DNA from: Atrina japonica
Taxonomy: Eukaryota > Mollusca > Bivalvia > Pterioida > Pinnidae
Assembly (NCBI GenBank): GCA_030159075.1
Contig: BROG01000295.1
Coordinates: forward strand, 786,887 to 850,886
DNA length: 64,000 nt
Reading direction: 5' to 3'
Of the stretch, positions 29,601 through 37,961 are shown one piece after another. The notes beneath the pieces were generated by a model that saw nothing but the letters and a program-made list of their open reading frames with translations, was not told the origin of the DNA and ran no database searches. The position numbers and the translations under genes are program-made. Numbering within the stretch: the first letter of the stretch is position 1; each line of letters starts with the position of its first letter.

Positions 29601-32600
29601 AGCTCAATATTTTCAGTCAGACGAAGAAGAGAGCGATTTTGAGGGATTTTCAGAACAAGACTCAGATTTGGACATACCAAATGCTTTAGATAGTAGTGAC
29701 GAGGAACCTCTGGAAAGCGAGAACGAGTCGGAAATAGACGATGAAAGTTGGACTTCCAGATTTCATGACATCGAAATCCAAGATTTTGATCAACCTACTG
29801 GACCGGTATTTCCCGACAACTTTGATGTTACAAATGCTTCTCCAAAGGATTATTTTGATTTAATGTTCAGTCCTGAAATGATTGGGGATATGGTTCGTCA
29901 CACAAACAATTATGCCCGTTGGAAAATGGACAAGAAAGGAGAGGAGGATTCTCTTTGGTACGAATTTGAATTTTATCAAAAACCTCTGTGGAAATGATGC
30001 AGCTGATCTTCTTATCAGCTGTGGATGCTATGCTTGTTATCAGCAGTCCTGCTGTGGCTAAACATAACTGATAAACACTGTTGTGCTGTGGGGTAAAGAG
30101 TTAAATTCATAATAATTCGGACATTGATGCATAAATAAACTGGTAACTTTATTTGGATTTTATGTTTCACTATTCGCAACATTCTTTGGACTTTTGGGTT
30201 ATACAAAAACTGTATAACTCTGATTATTACACAGGGTATGAAACGTCCAGGACAAATCGTACCAAAATATAAACTGGGTATGATTTGACCAGACATTTCA
30301 TACCCAAAATCCACAGGGTACAATTTGTCTTTCATTGGGTACGATTCGTCTTGGGTATGAAACGTCTTGAGTCTAGGCCCCCTATCTTATAATATTCAAT
30401 AAAACTATCTATAGTAGGTTACTGGAGAATTCGGCCTATTCCGGACTCGGCCTATTACGGATTCGGCCCATTACAGATTCGGCCTATTACGAATTCGGCC
30501 TACAATATAAAATTATTATTATATCATTATAACTACATTATAAAATTTTGCGTTTCCATTATAAAATGGAAGTAATATTATATCGCAGTTACATTATAAA
30601 ATTTTATATCGCAGTTACATAAAAAAATTTAATTTGGATAGAATGGATATGTTACATAAAAAATAGGTAATACGTTGGCAGGTGTTAATTGTCACATATC
30701 ACAAACGGATTTGAAAATCGTGTAAACCATTGTAAAATCAAGATCAAAGAATTGATTAAAACAATAAACTTCCTGATCACAAATTTTGAGTAAAATTTAG
30801 TAAAAACATAAAGAATTCTTTGATGTTTTCCCTTCCTGTTATAAAAGCCGTCGTTTGCATCATGCAAAATCATTAACAAAATGAGTTCTGACCGTTGTGT
30901 AGTTTGTTCCAGAAAGGTATCGAGTAAACAGCATGCACTACAGTGTGATTCTTGTTCTCTCTTTGGCAGCACAGAGTGTGCAATACTGGTAGGTACAAAT
31001 TCAGAATTTTAGCTTCAGATATTTAATTTATTTTGTTTTATGGAGTAGATGCACATGAGACTACAAAACATATATTAATTCATACCGAAAAATTTGAATG
31101 GACTGACATATATAAATATTATATATATATTTTAGCCATTTTTATTTATTTAACTATTAAAACTTATTTTAGCCATATTTATTTATTTAACTATTAAAAC
31201 TTATTTTAGCCATATTTATTTATTTAACTATTAAAACTTATTTTAGCCTTATTTATTTATTTAACTATTAAAAATTATAAATAATCAAGGAGATAGATTT
31301 AATTTGTTCATTATAATTAAAGTATAGAACAGTATTCGTATAATATAGAGTACCAGTAACATTAAATTATTATATATCATAATAATTTTTCAGGCATTTC
31401 TCTAAACGACTATCGTCAGATGATGCACGAGAGTTTTACCTTTTCCTGTGAAAAGTGTCAAGACACAGAGGAAGTAACTATGAGGTACTTTAAAACATCT
31501 TTTTCTTAAATCAAAGTTATATATATATATCAAACTTTTTATTGAATGCACTGACTTTAAAAAAAAATATTACAGGTAGATAATAATATAGAGAAATAGA
31601 GAACATATACAGAAATAACAAATACCGACATTGTAGTTAATTTACTTGCATTTTATTACTTATATCTGGCATGATTTTTTTCATATCTTTTATTTTTTTA
31701 TTTCAGTGGCCCAGCGGAATCGACACACATTAACAACCAGTCTCTAGAGCAACCTGACTATGGTGAATTCAGCATCTCCTTCATATCAGCATCTACATCA
31801 TGCACTGTTCTGAACAGTACTTACACAGTTGATCCTGATCCTGAACAAGAACCAGAACAGACTGACCCAACACTACATGGGGAGTTGACAGCCAGCTTTG
31901 ATGTCGCACGAGGAGACAACCAGGAACCTCCAGAAATTCTTGAAGAGTAAGTGTTGTCACATTTTTTGATGTTCAAAGTGATATAATAAATGTTCACACT
32001 GTGAACCTCACAGTACATTAAAATCTATTATAATTGGAGTTCACATGTTTTATATATTATATGTAAGTGAAATTAAAATAATTGTCTATATTAAATAATT
32101 GTTTCCTACTTTCAGTTCCTTGCAAGAACCCGACTTGCCAGATACAATCCTTCCAGATATTCCAGTGACCTACACCTTAGTAGAGCAGGGTACAGAACGC
32201 AAAGCAGCCAAACTTGTAAGCAGTGATGGTTACGAGTATACCAAAAAGGTGAGTATGTTTTATATATTATTTGAAACAGTAATGTTACCTCAGTGCGTAA
32301 GATTTTGAAGATTATATAGGTACATGTATATTTACTTCTATGGCTGCATGAACAAATTTTATTTTATACCTTGTGAAAATGTATGGGTATGGCGTATTTG
32401 TACATGAGACAAAGTCCCTATTAATACATAGTTAAGCCTTCAACAATGAATATATATCTATAGCCACATATAGTATATTTATATGTCATGTTGATCGATG
32501 AGATATTTATAATGTTATTTCCATTTTCAGTCATCCAAAGGTAACTTCACGTACTGGAGGTGTATTAAAAGATCAAAGAATAGCAACTGTCCAGCCACAG

Positions 32601-34147
32601 TATCACAGAAAGATTCTACATTTAAGATGAACTCTAGACAACACAACCATTCAGCTGACAAGGGTGCTTTAAAAAAGGTCATCGTCAAGAAAGAGGTATT
32701 TATTTTACTGCTGATAACCTATATAACTCCCAGCACTCAGGAGAGAAGCAGAACTAGTTGACTTGAGTCTACAACTGGTTACAGAGGAACAGGTTTTGCG
32801 TGACCAGAGAAGCCATACCTGCGAACTCCAAGGACGCCTGCACCAGTTCTGGACAGAATATGAAGATGGTCTGAAGACAGCATCACAACTACTAAGAGCT
32901 TGTGGGAAGGTGTATGGACCAGCCAGTGACTAGTGTATGCTTATGAACATTATATGGACATTTTGACAATTGCCAAAATCAGCATATACTGCATATTGTG
33001 ATTTAATTGTTATTTGTTATGTAAATTATGAGATGTGTAATAAAATAAGAAAACCACATGTCTTGCTTTATCATTTATATATATTTCGTGATGTGAATGC
33101 ACATGAGACAATGATGTGATGATTTAGGGGTCATCATACAAACAACACATAACGTATTTACAGATGTACAACTTCAGAAAATCAATCATTTACAGTCCGT
33201 GGACACAAGTATTCATCAACGTTTATTTTTTACCATGCATTTCATCCAAAACCGAAAAATTTGTCAAAGGACACATAAATACTTCAAATTTATTTGTTTA
33301 TTTGCATATAATTTCTGTTCATAAAAAAACAACAGTGACGAACATTTATATTAAGTCCAACCACCACAATATACAATAAAATACAAATAAAATGAATATT
33401 TGATCACTGCTATCTCAACTTCCGGTTGCCACACATGTTAATAAAGAACATCTTTCATTTCATTTCATTTCGTGATCTCTAGATGATGCATTATGATATG
33501 TAGAGGCAGTATAATATGTAGGCCGAATCTGCAATAGGCCGAATTTGTGTAGGCCGAATCCGTAATAGGCCGAATCTGCAATAGGCCGAATCCGTAATAG
33601 GCCGAGTTCTCATGGAATCCTATAGTCTAGACTATAGACATAGTATAATTTGTAGCATTGTTTATTCTTCCAGTAGCTGAACTGACAGTGGGACTTATCT
33701 TTATTACATTACCACTAAGGACACATTTGGACTGGTCTAAATAACTGATTTACAGAAGAATCCATTATTTTTCAGGGGTCGAGTTAAAAGCATTACTACA
33801 CATGTAGATCTACCCGCCTAGTACTATAGTCTATATGAATACGAGTCGACTTACCAGCTGTCTTCATCTTCTTTGATCGACAATTGGTCTACATCTAACA
33901 CATCTATGTCATCTAATGTGGTTATACTTTTTATTTTAGGTCTGGTTTTATCTATTTTTTCTGAAAAATTGTTATTTTGAATAGTCAATATTTTCCCTTG
34001 ATCTACTTCTCCGTTCTGTAAAGACTCCAACTGAAGTTTTTGCCTATCCCGGAGCACTTCATTCTGTTTTTCTAACTTTTTAACTAGGTCTTGAAGTTTT
34101 TTCACTTCTGCTTGAGGATCAATGGCTGAGTCTGTTTCATCCATCAT
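8276..34147 (-). CDS. SLAIN: SLAIN motif-containing protein (SLAIN1/2 family), nine coding exons, complete
   Basis: SLAIN proteins are microtubule plus-end tracking factors that join EB proteins and XMAP215/ch-TOG to promote microtubule growth. Coding exons, all with GT/AG borders and compatible phases: 34147-33855, 21095-20950, 18592-18449, 16620-16471, 15947-15909, 15519-15385, 9946-9848, 9587-9257, 8357-8276; 1419 nt, 472 residues. The N-terminus (residues about 10-40) is a heptad-like helix containing VKKLEKQNE. The exon 1/2 junction gives DSWLYSSP, followed by RRSLIHKLDEAAR, the family signature. Exons 4-5 give a short IENLAKQQEES/LRQS helix. Exon 8 has RRSLPNVS and TGLPQP; exon 9 has SGLPSPR and ends DESWKEGCF, close to the vertebrate SLAIN2 C-terminus. 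TGLP and SGLP fit the [ST]x[IL]P EB-binding motif. Two ATGs are adjacent; the upstream one is used here. It is head-to-head with LRRC59. Introns are very large, about 12.8 kb for the first. SLAIN1 versus SLAIN2 cannot be assigned. Confidence 0.93.
9148..9227. repeat. Perfect 80-bp palindrome with no spacer
   Basis: 40-bp arms at 9148-9187 and 9188-9227 are exact reverse complements, centred on CATCAG|CTGATG. The right arm ends 29 bp from the splice donor of SLAIN exon 8 (donor GT at 9256-9255). It encodes nothing; small ORFs over it only mirror each other. Confidence 0.9.
10188..10520 (+). mobile_element. tRNA-derived SINE-like head followed by three 96-bp tandem copies
   Basis: From 10200, AGAGTAGCTCTGTTGGTAGA resembles a tRNA box A, and CCCTGGTTTGATCTTGGATC a box B about 40 bp further on. 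From 10266 a unit of about 96 bp (CCAGATTTTCAGAGGTGAGA onward) is repeated at 10266, 10362 and about 10457. The last copy is split by the 680-bp insertion starting at 10526; its remainder resumes at 11206. It lies in SLAIN intron 7. Confidence 0.6.
10526..11205. mobile_element. Non-autonomous TIR element, hAT-like ends, 680 bp
   Basis: The ends are perfect 11-bp inverted repeats: CAGGCCTTCAA at 10526 and TTGAAGGCCTG ending at 11205. TAAATG occurs directly on both sides (10520-10525 and 11206-11211), a 6-bp target duplication that also restores the interrupted 96-bp repeat. Both subterminal regions carry many TATAGGG/ATAGGGC words on opposite strands. The CAGG start is hAT-like, but hAT elements normally make 8-bp duplications, so the superfamily is uncertain. 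No coding frame is present. Confidence 0.75.
11649..11693. repeat. (TA)n microsatellite
   Basis: About 22 uninterrupted TA dinucleotides in SLAIN intron 6. Confidence 0.95.
11997..13920. repeat. 58-bp tandem array, about 33 copies
   Basis: The unit is ACACTGTATTACACTACAGT, then TGGACACGGAGATAACGCCT and GTACACTACATACATGTA. Several units have small indels (GTACCACACACTACAGTAGG at 12150, ACTACAGTACACGGAGACAT at 12830), which shift the apparent frame. Apparent 70- to 97-codon ORFs here are products of the repeat. It occupies SLAIN intron 6. Confidence 0.95.
13933..14052. repeat. Imperfect inverted repeat, 43-bp arms
   Basis: ACAAAACCATACAAATGTTT at 13933 onward pairs, with a few mismatches, with the inverted arm 14010-14052. 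The arms include TTTCTATCC and ATCATCAGA and enclose a 34-bp spacer. It directly follows the 58-bp array in SLAIN intron 6 and is probably a MITE fragment. Confidence 0.55.
14798..14875. repeat. Tandem duplication, about 36 bp, two copies
   Basis: ATAATGCTCATCTCAACCAG and ATGTGGGAATACAATTA occur twice in a row in SLAIN intron 6. Confidence 0.85.
17455..17632. repeat. Fragment of a bivalve-type dispersed repeat (GGGGCCCATAACTCCG)
   Basis: AATCAAGGGGCCCATAACTC and GACAGACGGATAAACCCAAA then AATTAATATACCC form a sequence combination frequent in bivalve noncoding DNA. No coding potential. It lies in SLAIN intron 3. Confidence 0.4.
18669..18900. repeat. 46-bp tandem array, five copies
   Basis: The unit is ACACAGAACTTGGTCCTATA followed by TGTGTAGCTATTTTATTCCT and GTAGTT. 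The copies are almost identical. It is in SLAIN intron 2 just upstream of exon 3 (75 bp from the acceptor). Confidence 0.9.
19060..20140. repeat. 35-bp tandem array, about 30 copies
   Basis: The unit is ATCACAGTAACATGTATGGG then ATGTACATGTATGCT. Variants are single substitutions (GTTATC/GCTATC, TGGGA/TGTGA), and one copy has an extra TATG (19745). Each unit holds ACATGTA twice. It lies in SLAIN intron 2. Confidence 0.95.
20379..20565. mobile_element. Short mariner-like MITE, 187 bp, TA-flanked
   Basis: The left end is CAGTAAAACTTTTTAATAAT; the inverted right end is CAGTAAAACCTTGTTATACT. TA is present on both sides (20377-20378, 20566-20567). There is no coding potential. It lies in SLAIN intron 2 just beyond the 35-bp array. 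Confidence 0.65.
22425..22965. repeat. Tandem array of about 85 bp, TACATGTA-rich
   Basis: Units contain CATACATGTACATATAGACA, then TGTACATCTAGTAATTACCT and ACAAATCCACATACATGTAG. Five or six irregular copies with internal deletions are present. SLAIN intron 1. Confidence 0.8.
23695..23935. repeat. Tandem array of about 62 bp, four copies
   Basis: The unit is TTTGATACACCTATCAAAAT then GAACATTCTACAGGTACACA and CAGTCAATACATGTATTAG. SLAIN intron 1. Confidence 0.85.
24005..24185. repeat. Two-copy direct repeat
   Basis: ATTCATCACAAATGTTTATT and GGTTTATGTACATATAATGT then TTTTGAGACTTTGTTGAACA occur twice with small differences. SLAIN intron 1. Confidence 0.7.
24270..24845. repeat. Tandem array of about 75 bp, seven copies
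   Basis: The unit is GTGAGGGGTACATCTAAAAT then TATACATACATGTATAAAGT and CCCTTCAGCTTGTCTATAAT followed by AGTCTACCTTTGTAG. The outer copies are diverged. SLAIN intron 1. Confidence 0.9.
25150..26012. repeat. Tandem array of about 42-48 bp, about 20 copies
   Basis: The unit is AACTGAGCCACAAATGTTGA then CCACTGTATGTACATGTCTA. Unit lengths of 42 to 48 come from extra TACATGTA words. Minus-strand open frames of up to 247 codons are artefacts of the repeat. SLAIN intron 1. Confidence 0.9.
26013..28885. other. SLAIN intron 1, no gene recognised
   Basis: AT-rich noncoding sequence. A short stretch at 27420-27590 repeats ACTGGTC/ACTGGCC words and is probably an old repeat. A possible alternative SLAIN start at 27844 is listed as a finding. 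Confidence 0.4.
28888..29165 (-). mobile_element. tRNA-derived SINE of bivalve type (GATGTTAAACAACA tail)
   Basis: On the minus strand the element begins with a tRNA-like head: box A TGGCTCAGTCGGTAGCACGC and box B GTGAGTTCGAGTCC. It continues through a central part (CACTGCTCAATGGCCGTAAG) and ends GGGATGTTAAACAACAATAA. This 3' end is widespread in mollusc SINEs. GTAGATGT occurs on both flanks (28886 and 29163), a likely target duplication. It lies in SLAIN intron 1. Confidence 0.8.
29275..29396. repeat. Subterminal repeats of the piggyBac element, four copies at 35-bp spacing
   Basis: Copies of AAGCGCCTCTCGACG or close variants begin at 29275, 29310, 29345 and 29380. Substitutions rise toward the inside (AAGCGACTCTGGACG, AAGCGCCTGAGGACG). 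The position just inside one TIR suggests transposase-binding sites, which is inference. The right end carries different repeats, ACAGCA-type words around 30040-30090, so the ends are asymmetric. Confidence 0.7.
29569..29997 (+). CDS. piggyBac transposase N-terminal fragment (PGBD4-like), 142 residues
   Basis: The ORF starts in a good context (AACAATGGCG) and ends TGA before the right TIR. The first 60 residues are very acidic (runs of DEEES, SDEEPLES), as in many piggyBac transposases and PGBD4. Next comes the region preceding the catalytic domain: FDVTNASPKDYFDLMFSPEM, then a VRHTNNYARWK helix, matching the start of the DDE_Tnp_1_7 family. The ORF ends LWYEFEFYQKPLWK, before any of the catalytic aspartates. 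No coding remainder is seen between 30000 and 30100, so the catalytic core has been lost rather than frameshifted. The clean open frame could be recent or kept; the sequence alone cannot say. Confidence 0.75.
   Translation: MAATQSNEEIIAQYFQSDEEESDFEGFSEQDSDLDIPNALDSSDEEPLESENESEIDDESWTSRFHDIEIQDFDQPTGPVFPDNFDVTNASPKDYFDLMFSPEMIGDMVRHTNNYARWKMDKKGEEDSLWYEFEFYQKPLWK
30229..30362. repeat. Cluster of degenerate GGGTATGAAACGTC words
   Basis: GGGTATGAAACGTC occurs at about 30235 and 30353. Related forms GGGTATGATTTGACC, GGGTACAATTTGTC and GGGTACGATTCGTC lie between, with some inverted (GACATTTCATACCC). The cluster sits between the piggyBac element and the FLYWCH-bearing element. A similar cluster (GAGTACGAATTGAG, GGGTACGAGTTGACC) is at 63190-63285. 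Confidence 0.5.
30881..32933 (+). CDS. PHD-like plus FLYWCH zinc-finger protein carried inside a TIR element
   Basis: Exons: 30881-30992, 31394-31484, 31707-31946, 32116-32248, 32531-32695; the phases agree and give 247 residues. A last coding block to a TAG at 32931-32933 follows. The N-terminus is a PHD-like finger with Cys pairs C6/C9, C22/C25, a single C33 and C56/C59; the usual Trp-x-His before the seventh ligand is missing (CSLFGSTEC). An acidic linker follows. Residues about 190-240 form a FLYWCH finger: SSDGYEYTKK, then NFTYWRCIKR, a second Cys in NSNCPA, and a closing HNH. FLYWCH fingers bind DNA and are related to the DNA-binding part of Mutator-like transposases. No MULE catalytic domain is present. 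The final block (REAELVDLSLQL to VYGPASD) reads as coding, but the gap from 32695 is only about 40 bp and the phase does not match, so a frameshift is possible. Poly(A) signal AATAAA at 33039-33044. Confidence 0.7.
31135..31275. repeat. 36-bp tandem repeat, four copies
   Basis: The unit is TTTTAGCCATATTTATTTAT then TTAACTATTAAAACTTA. It lies in the first intron of the FLYWCH gene. Confidence 0.85.
33742..33780. repeat. Dispersed 38-bp core repeat, also at 44501, 48181 and 56065
   Basis: ACTGATTTACAGAAGAATCC then ATTATTTTTCAGGGGTC is matched at 44501-44539 in the same orientation (preceded in both by ACATTTGG.CTGGT). It is matched at 48181-48215 and 56065-56100 in inverted orientation (AATGGACTCTTCTGTAAATC). 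The same core in four places implies an old interspersed family. Confidence 0.65.
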
Positions 34148-34408
34148 GAATTCGAATAAAAATAAGTAAATGATTAAGTCTTATCGAAGAATCATGACTA
34201 TTTTACGCGTATTTTCAATGTTTGGAAGCCATTTTTGTTACTTTTGTCAGGCGCAGTGGAGATATCCGGTACGATTTATTCGGCTGATTTCGTTTTATTC
34301 CGGATATTTCCGGAAAATTGCGACAACGTCAAACGTTCTAGTGATGTTGAATTTGGTTTTGGACAACAATTTCCGTTTACTGACTGGCGTAACTTTCGTT
34401 TTCTCAAA
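34148..34408. promoter_or_regulatory. Bidirectional promoter region between SLAIN and LRRC59
   Basis: The first ATG of the minus-strand SLAIN gene (34147) and the ATG of the plus-strand LRRC59 gene (34409) are 261 bp apart. No other exon is needed to complete either N-terminus, so both 5' UTRs and the core promoters probably lie here. The stretch is less AT-rich than the surrounding introns and has several CpGs (for example ACGCG near 34206). No clear TATA box was identified. Transcription start sites cannot be placed from sequence alone. Confidence 0.7.
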
Positions 34409-37400
34409 ATGCCGAAAGATAATCTAAGAGACAAACTTGAAGGAAACGAGCTCGATTTGAGCCTCAATAACCTGTCAACTGTTCCCGTGAAAGAATTGGT
34501 AAGATTCCACAAACATTTGACGCATATGTTTGCCTTTAACGAGTGAAATCCATCCGGCCCAGGCCGGCCAGGGTCACAGCCGGTGCAATTCATCAATTCT
34601 AATTTCTATTGTGGGGAATGTTTGGGTATCAGGTACCGAGTAACTTCGTCACTTGTAAGCAAGAATTTTCGACACTGCCAAAAACATGACTTGAAACTTT
34701 ATTTTTTAGGAATTAAAATTCATCATGAGATATTAATTCATTTATTTTAATCAATATTAGATGCTGATATTACCTCATACCTGTTCATGATGTGCCGAAA
34801 ATACTTGCATGCCAAAAAGTTAAGTGACGAAGTTACTTCTACAAGTGCCGAAAATACTAGGTGCAGAAGTTACTAGAATTCGATGTTTTCCTCCGATTAC
34901 CGTTTCGCCCCGAATCGCCCAGGGATGGTTTGCCCCTATACTATAGTATGATAAATATATATACAGTAACATAAAACATGTTTATATATTTTATGATATG
35001 TTTTTGTTCTATATTTATTGTTTGTTCATTTTTCTGTGGGGGTATTTTTATTTTTTTTAATGTTGATCTTTTGTAATCATTTTTGGTATAGTAAGCATTT
35101 CATTTGAAGTGTAATTGGATCATTAACTGATTAAGTGGTGATTTCTAGACATTTTAACATTAAAAGGAAATTAATTATCAGTAAATACTAATTAACTTTC
35201 CACATTCCCGATGAAACCAAATGGTAATAATTTTGGTGCAATAATTACCAAACCCATGCTTGGTGTATGGTCAATATCGCTTCCATCTTCGTAGTGATAA
35301 TGAGGATAACTTTAAAATTATGAGAGGATTCTTGTGAATAAATATTTCAGTTCCAATATTTCTCCTATGCCCAACTTGCCTGACTGGTTTTGTTTACCTT
35401 CCACACAAGTGATTGTTATTTGGTTGTCTGTGGACAAGTGCATTATAAAGAAAAAAACAAACTATAAATCTACATTTCAAATCTAAAAAAGTATTTTTGT
35501 CTATAACAAATTTGTCAGTAAATATTGTGCAAGTAAAAATTTATTTGGGCCAACCAATTTTTTTTTTGCATTTACTTTCCCGGGGACAAGTGTATGAAAG
35601 TCATATTTCCACACCCCTGTTCTACTTTTGTGATTTTTATCATTATCAGCCATGGAGTTTCCTTGTATAGTGTGTTTTAGAGATGTTTAAGAGAGAGAGA
35701 GAGAGAGCTTAGTTAATTTTTATATTTGTTTAAAATTGTAAAATTTTTGAAAATTACATCTGCATGAAATTTGGAAACATAATAATATTCTCTGTTTAAC
35801 AGTGAAAATTCTATTGAAATGTGATAAGAAATGGCTTCAAAATATTTTTATAGAAAAAACTGTTGTTTTATAGGAAATATACAGCTGTGAAAAATGATGT
35901 CCATAAACTTATGGCAAGTGGCTGTAGTTCATTGAAGCTACAGAGAAGTGCAAAGAGTATTCATACATTTACTTAATAATTAGTATATATTTCATATAGA
36001 ACAACATTTTTCTCCAGCAAATAGTCACTGTAGGTGATACAGATGCAACAATAACACTATAAAAATATATCTAACGACACGAAACCTAGAAAATTTAGTG
36101 TAGTAATAACAACAAACATCATTTGTATAAATTTAATTATTACTTGTATGAAGCAGAACGTCTAGTAATAACAACAAACATCATTATAATTTATATGAAG
36201 CAGAATTTCTAGTAACAACAACAAACATCATTATATATGTATGAAGCAGAACGTCTATTAATAACAACAAACATCATTATACATGTATGAAGCAGAACGT
36301 CTATTAATTACAACAAACACCATTATACATGTATGAAGCAGAACGTCTAGTAATAACAACAAACATCATTATATGAAGTAGAACGTCTGTTAATAACAAC
36401 AAACACCATTATACATGTATGAAGCAGAACGTCTATTAATAACAACAAACACCATTATACATGTGTGAAGCAGAACATCTATTAATAACAACAAACACCA
36501 TTATACATGTGTGAAGCAGAACGTCTATTAATAACAACAAACACCATTATATTTATATGAAGCAGAACGTCTATTAATAACAACAAACACCATTATACAT
36601 GTATGAAGCAGAACGTCTAGTAATGACAACAAACATCATTATATGAAGCAGAATGTCTAGGGATGTTTCACTCTGTAAATAGGGGCCAAACACATCCTGG
36701 TGCGAAACATTCCAGGGCGAAATGGTAATGGGGGCGAAACATCCAGACACCTTCTCTTCTCTGGAATTTATCTTCAAAGTATGAATATATATATAAAATA
36801 TACATGAAATACTTTCTGAAGGGTAGTTCCCAACAATGTTCTGACAAGTATTAGTACTACATATATTTATATGTAACTTGGAATATACCAAATATAAATG
36901 TGCAACCATTTGGGGAATACCATCATTGACTTAATATCTCAAGTACAGGTTTGCTTTGCTTTGCAATGAGGATTTGTTTTTGGAATATTTTTTCAATACA
37001 GACGAAATTTTTGAAAACAAATCAGTTACAAATTTGAATAATAATTACTACTCAATGATTAGGCCTTTAGAGGTGTTTGGGGTTCTTTTAGGTAAATTAT
37101 CCTATTGCATTTCAAGTTATAGTCACATTGGTTTTATTTATACATACAATGTATAATACATGTGAATAGACCCTTTCACGATAACTGCCTGTAACTTTGA
37201 GGAATAAATGATACAGATTCCGGTAAAATGACATCAAGAAACAATCAGTTACTACAATGATGTCTGTATTTTTGCAGGTATCTGTATCAATTATTCCCTC
37301 AAAGTTACAGGAACGCAGTTATCGTGAAAGTGTCTATTGGTTTCAAAAAATTAAACATTAATTCTTGAATTTTTTTTTCAGAGTGCTATTCCAAAAGGTA

Positions 37401-37886
37401 CAAAACTTGATCTTTCCTGTAATTTACTGGTGAATTTACCTGTAAGTATTTCAGTACTTGTAATCTATAAATAATAATTATAGTTGTCTGATAAGTGAGG
37501 TTTTGTACAGGTGCAAATTAAATTATTAATCAAGAGATTTTTTAAATTTTGGATAATTTTGATAAACTTACCAGTACTTACTTAGTCAAAACATTTATGT
37601 TTCATTTTGCAGGATAATTTTGGTACACTTGTTCATTTAGTCAAGATAGACTTCAGTAAAAATCAATTAGCGGAGCTTCCTGACAATTTTGGTGATCTAC
37701 GAAATTTGCAGCACCTTGATCTCCTTGGTAACCAGCTCACAATTCTGCCAATCAGCTTTCACAAACTAACAAAGTTAAAATGGCTGGATCTTAAAGATAA
37801 TCCACTGAAAGATGACCTTAAACATGCTGCTGGTGATTGCTTGGATGAAGCTCAGTGCAAGCAATGTGCTCAAAATGTAAGTATTT

Positions 37887-37961
<75 letters not shown>

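Larger units (their letters stand above)
29260..30100 (+). mobile_element. piggyBac-type element, 841 bp, with TTAA target duplication
   Basis: The element is bounded by TTAA at 29256-29259 and TTAA at 30101-30104. Its ends are inverted: CTCTTTACCCCA on the left and TGGGGTAAAGAG on the right (12 bp). Both features are typical of piggyBac. Just inside the left end lie four direct repeats of AAGCGCCTCTCGACG type spaced exactly 35 bp apart. It encodes only a short ORF, so it is non-autonomous. It sits in intron 1 of SLAIN, about 300 bp from the FLYWCH-bearing element. Confidence 0.85.
30409..33625. mobile_element. About 3.2-kb DNA transposon with TIRs built of 16-bp tandem units, carrying the FLYWCH gene
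   Basis: The left end (30425-30505) has five tandem copies of a unit close to TTCGGCCTATTACGGA. The right end (33518-33612) has six copies of its reverse complement (TAGGCCGAATCCGTAA). The arms are inverted relative to each other and both contain variants such as CATTACAGA and TATTGCAGA. Outside the units, GAGAATTCGG on the left pairs with GAGAACTCGG inverted on the right, so the TIRs continue outward. The outer limits given are those where similarity fades; no target duplication was recognised. The FLYWCH gene and its poly(A) signal lie wholly inside. A Mutator-like origin is inferred from FLYWCH and the long TIRs; no transposase is seen. Confidence 0.65.
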
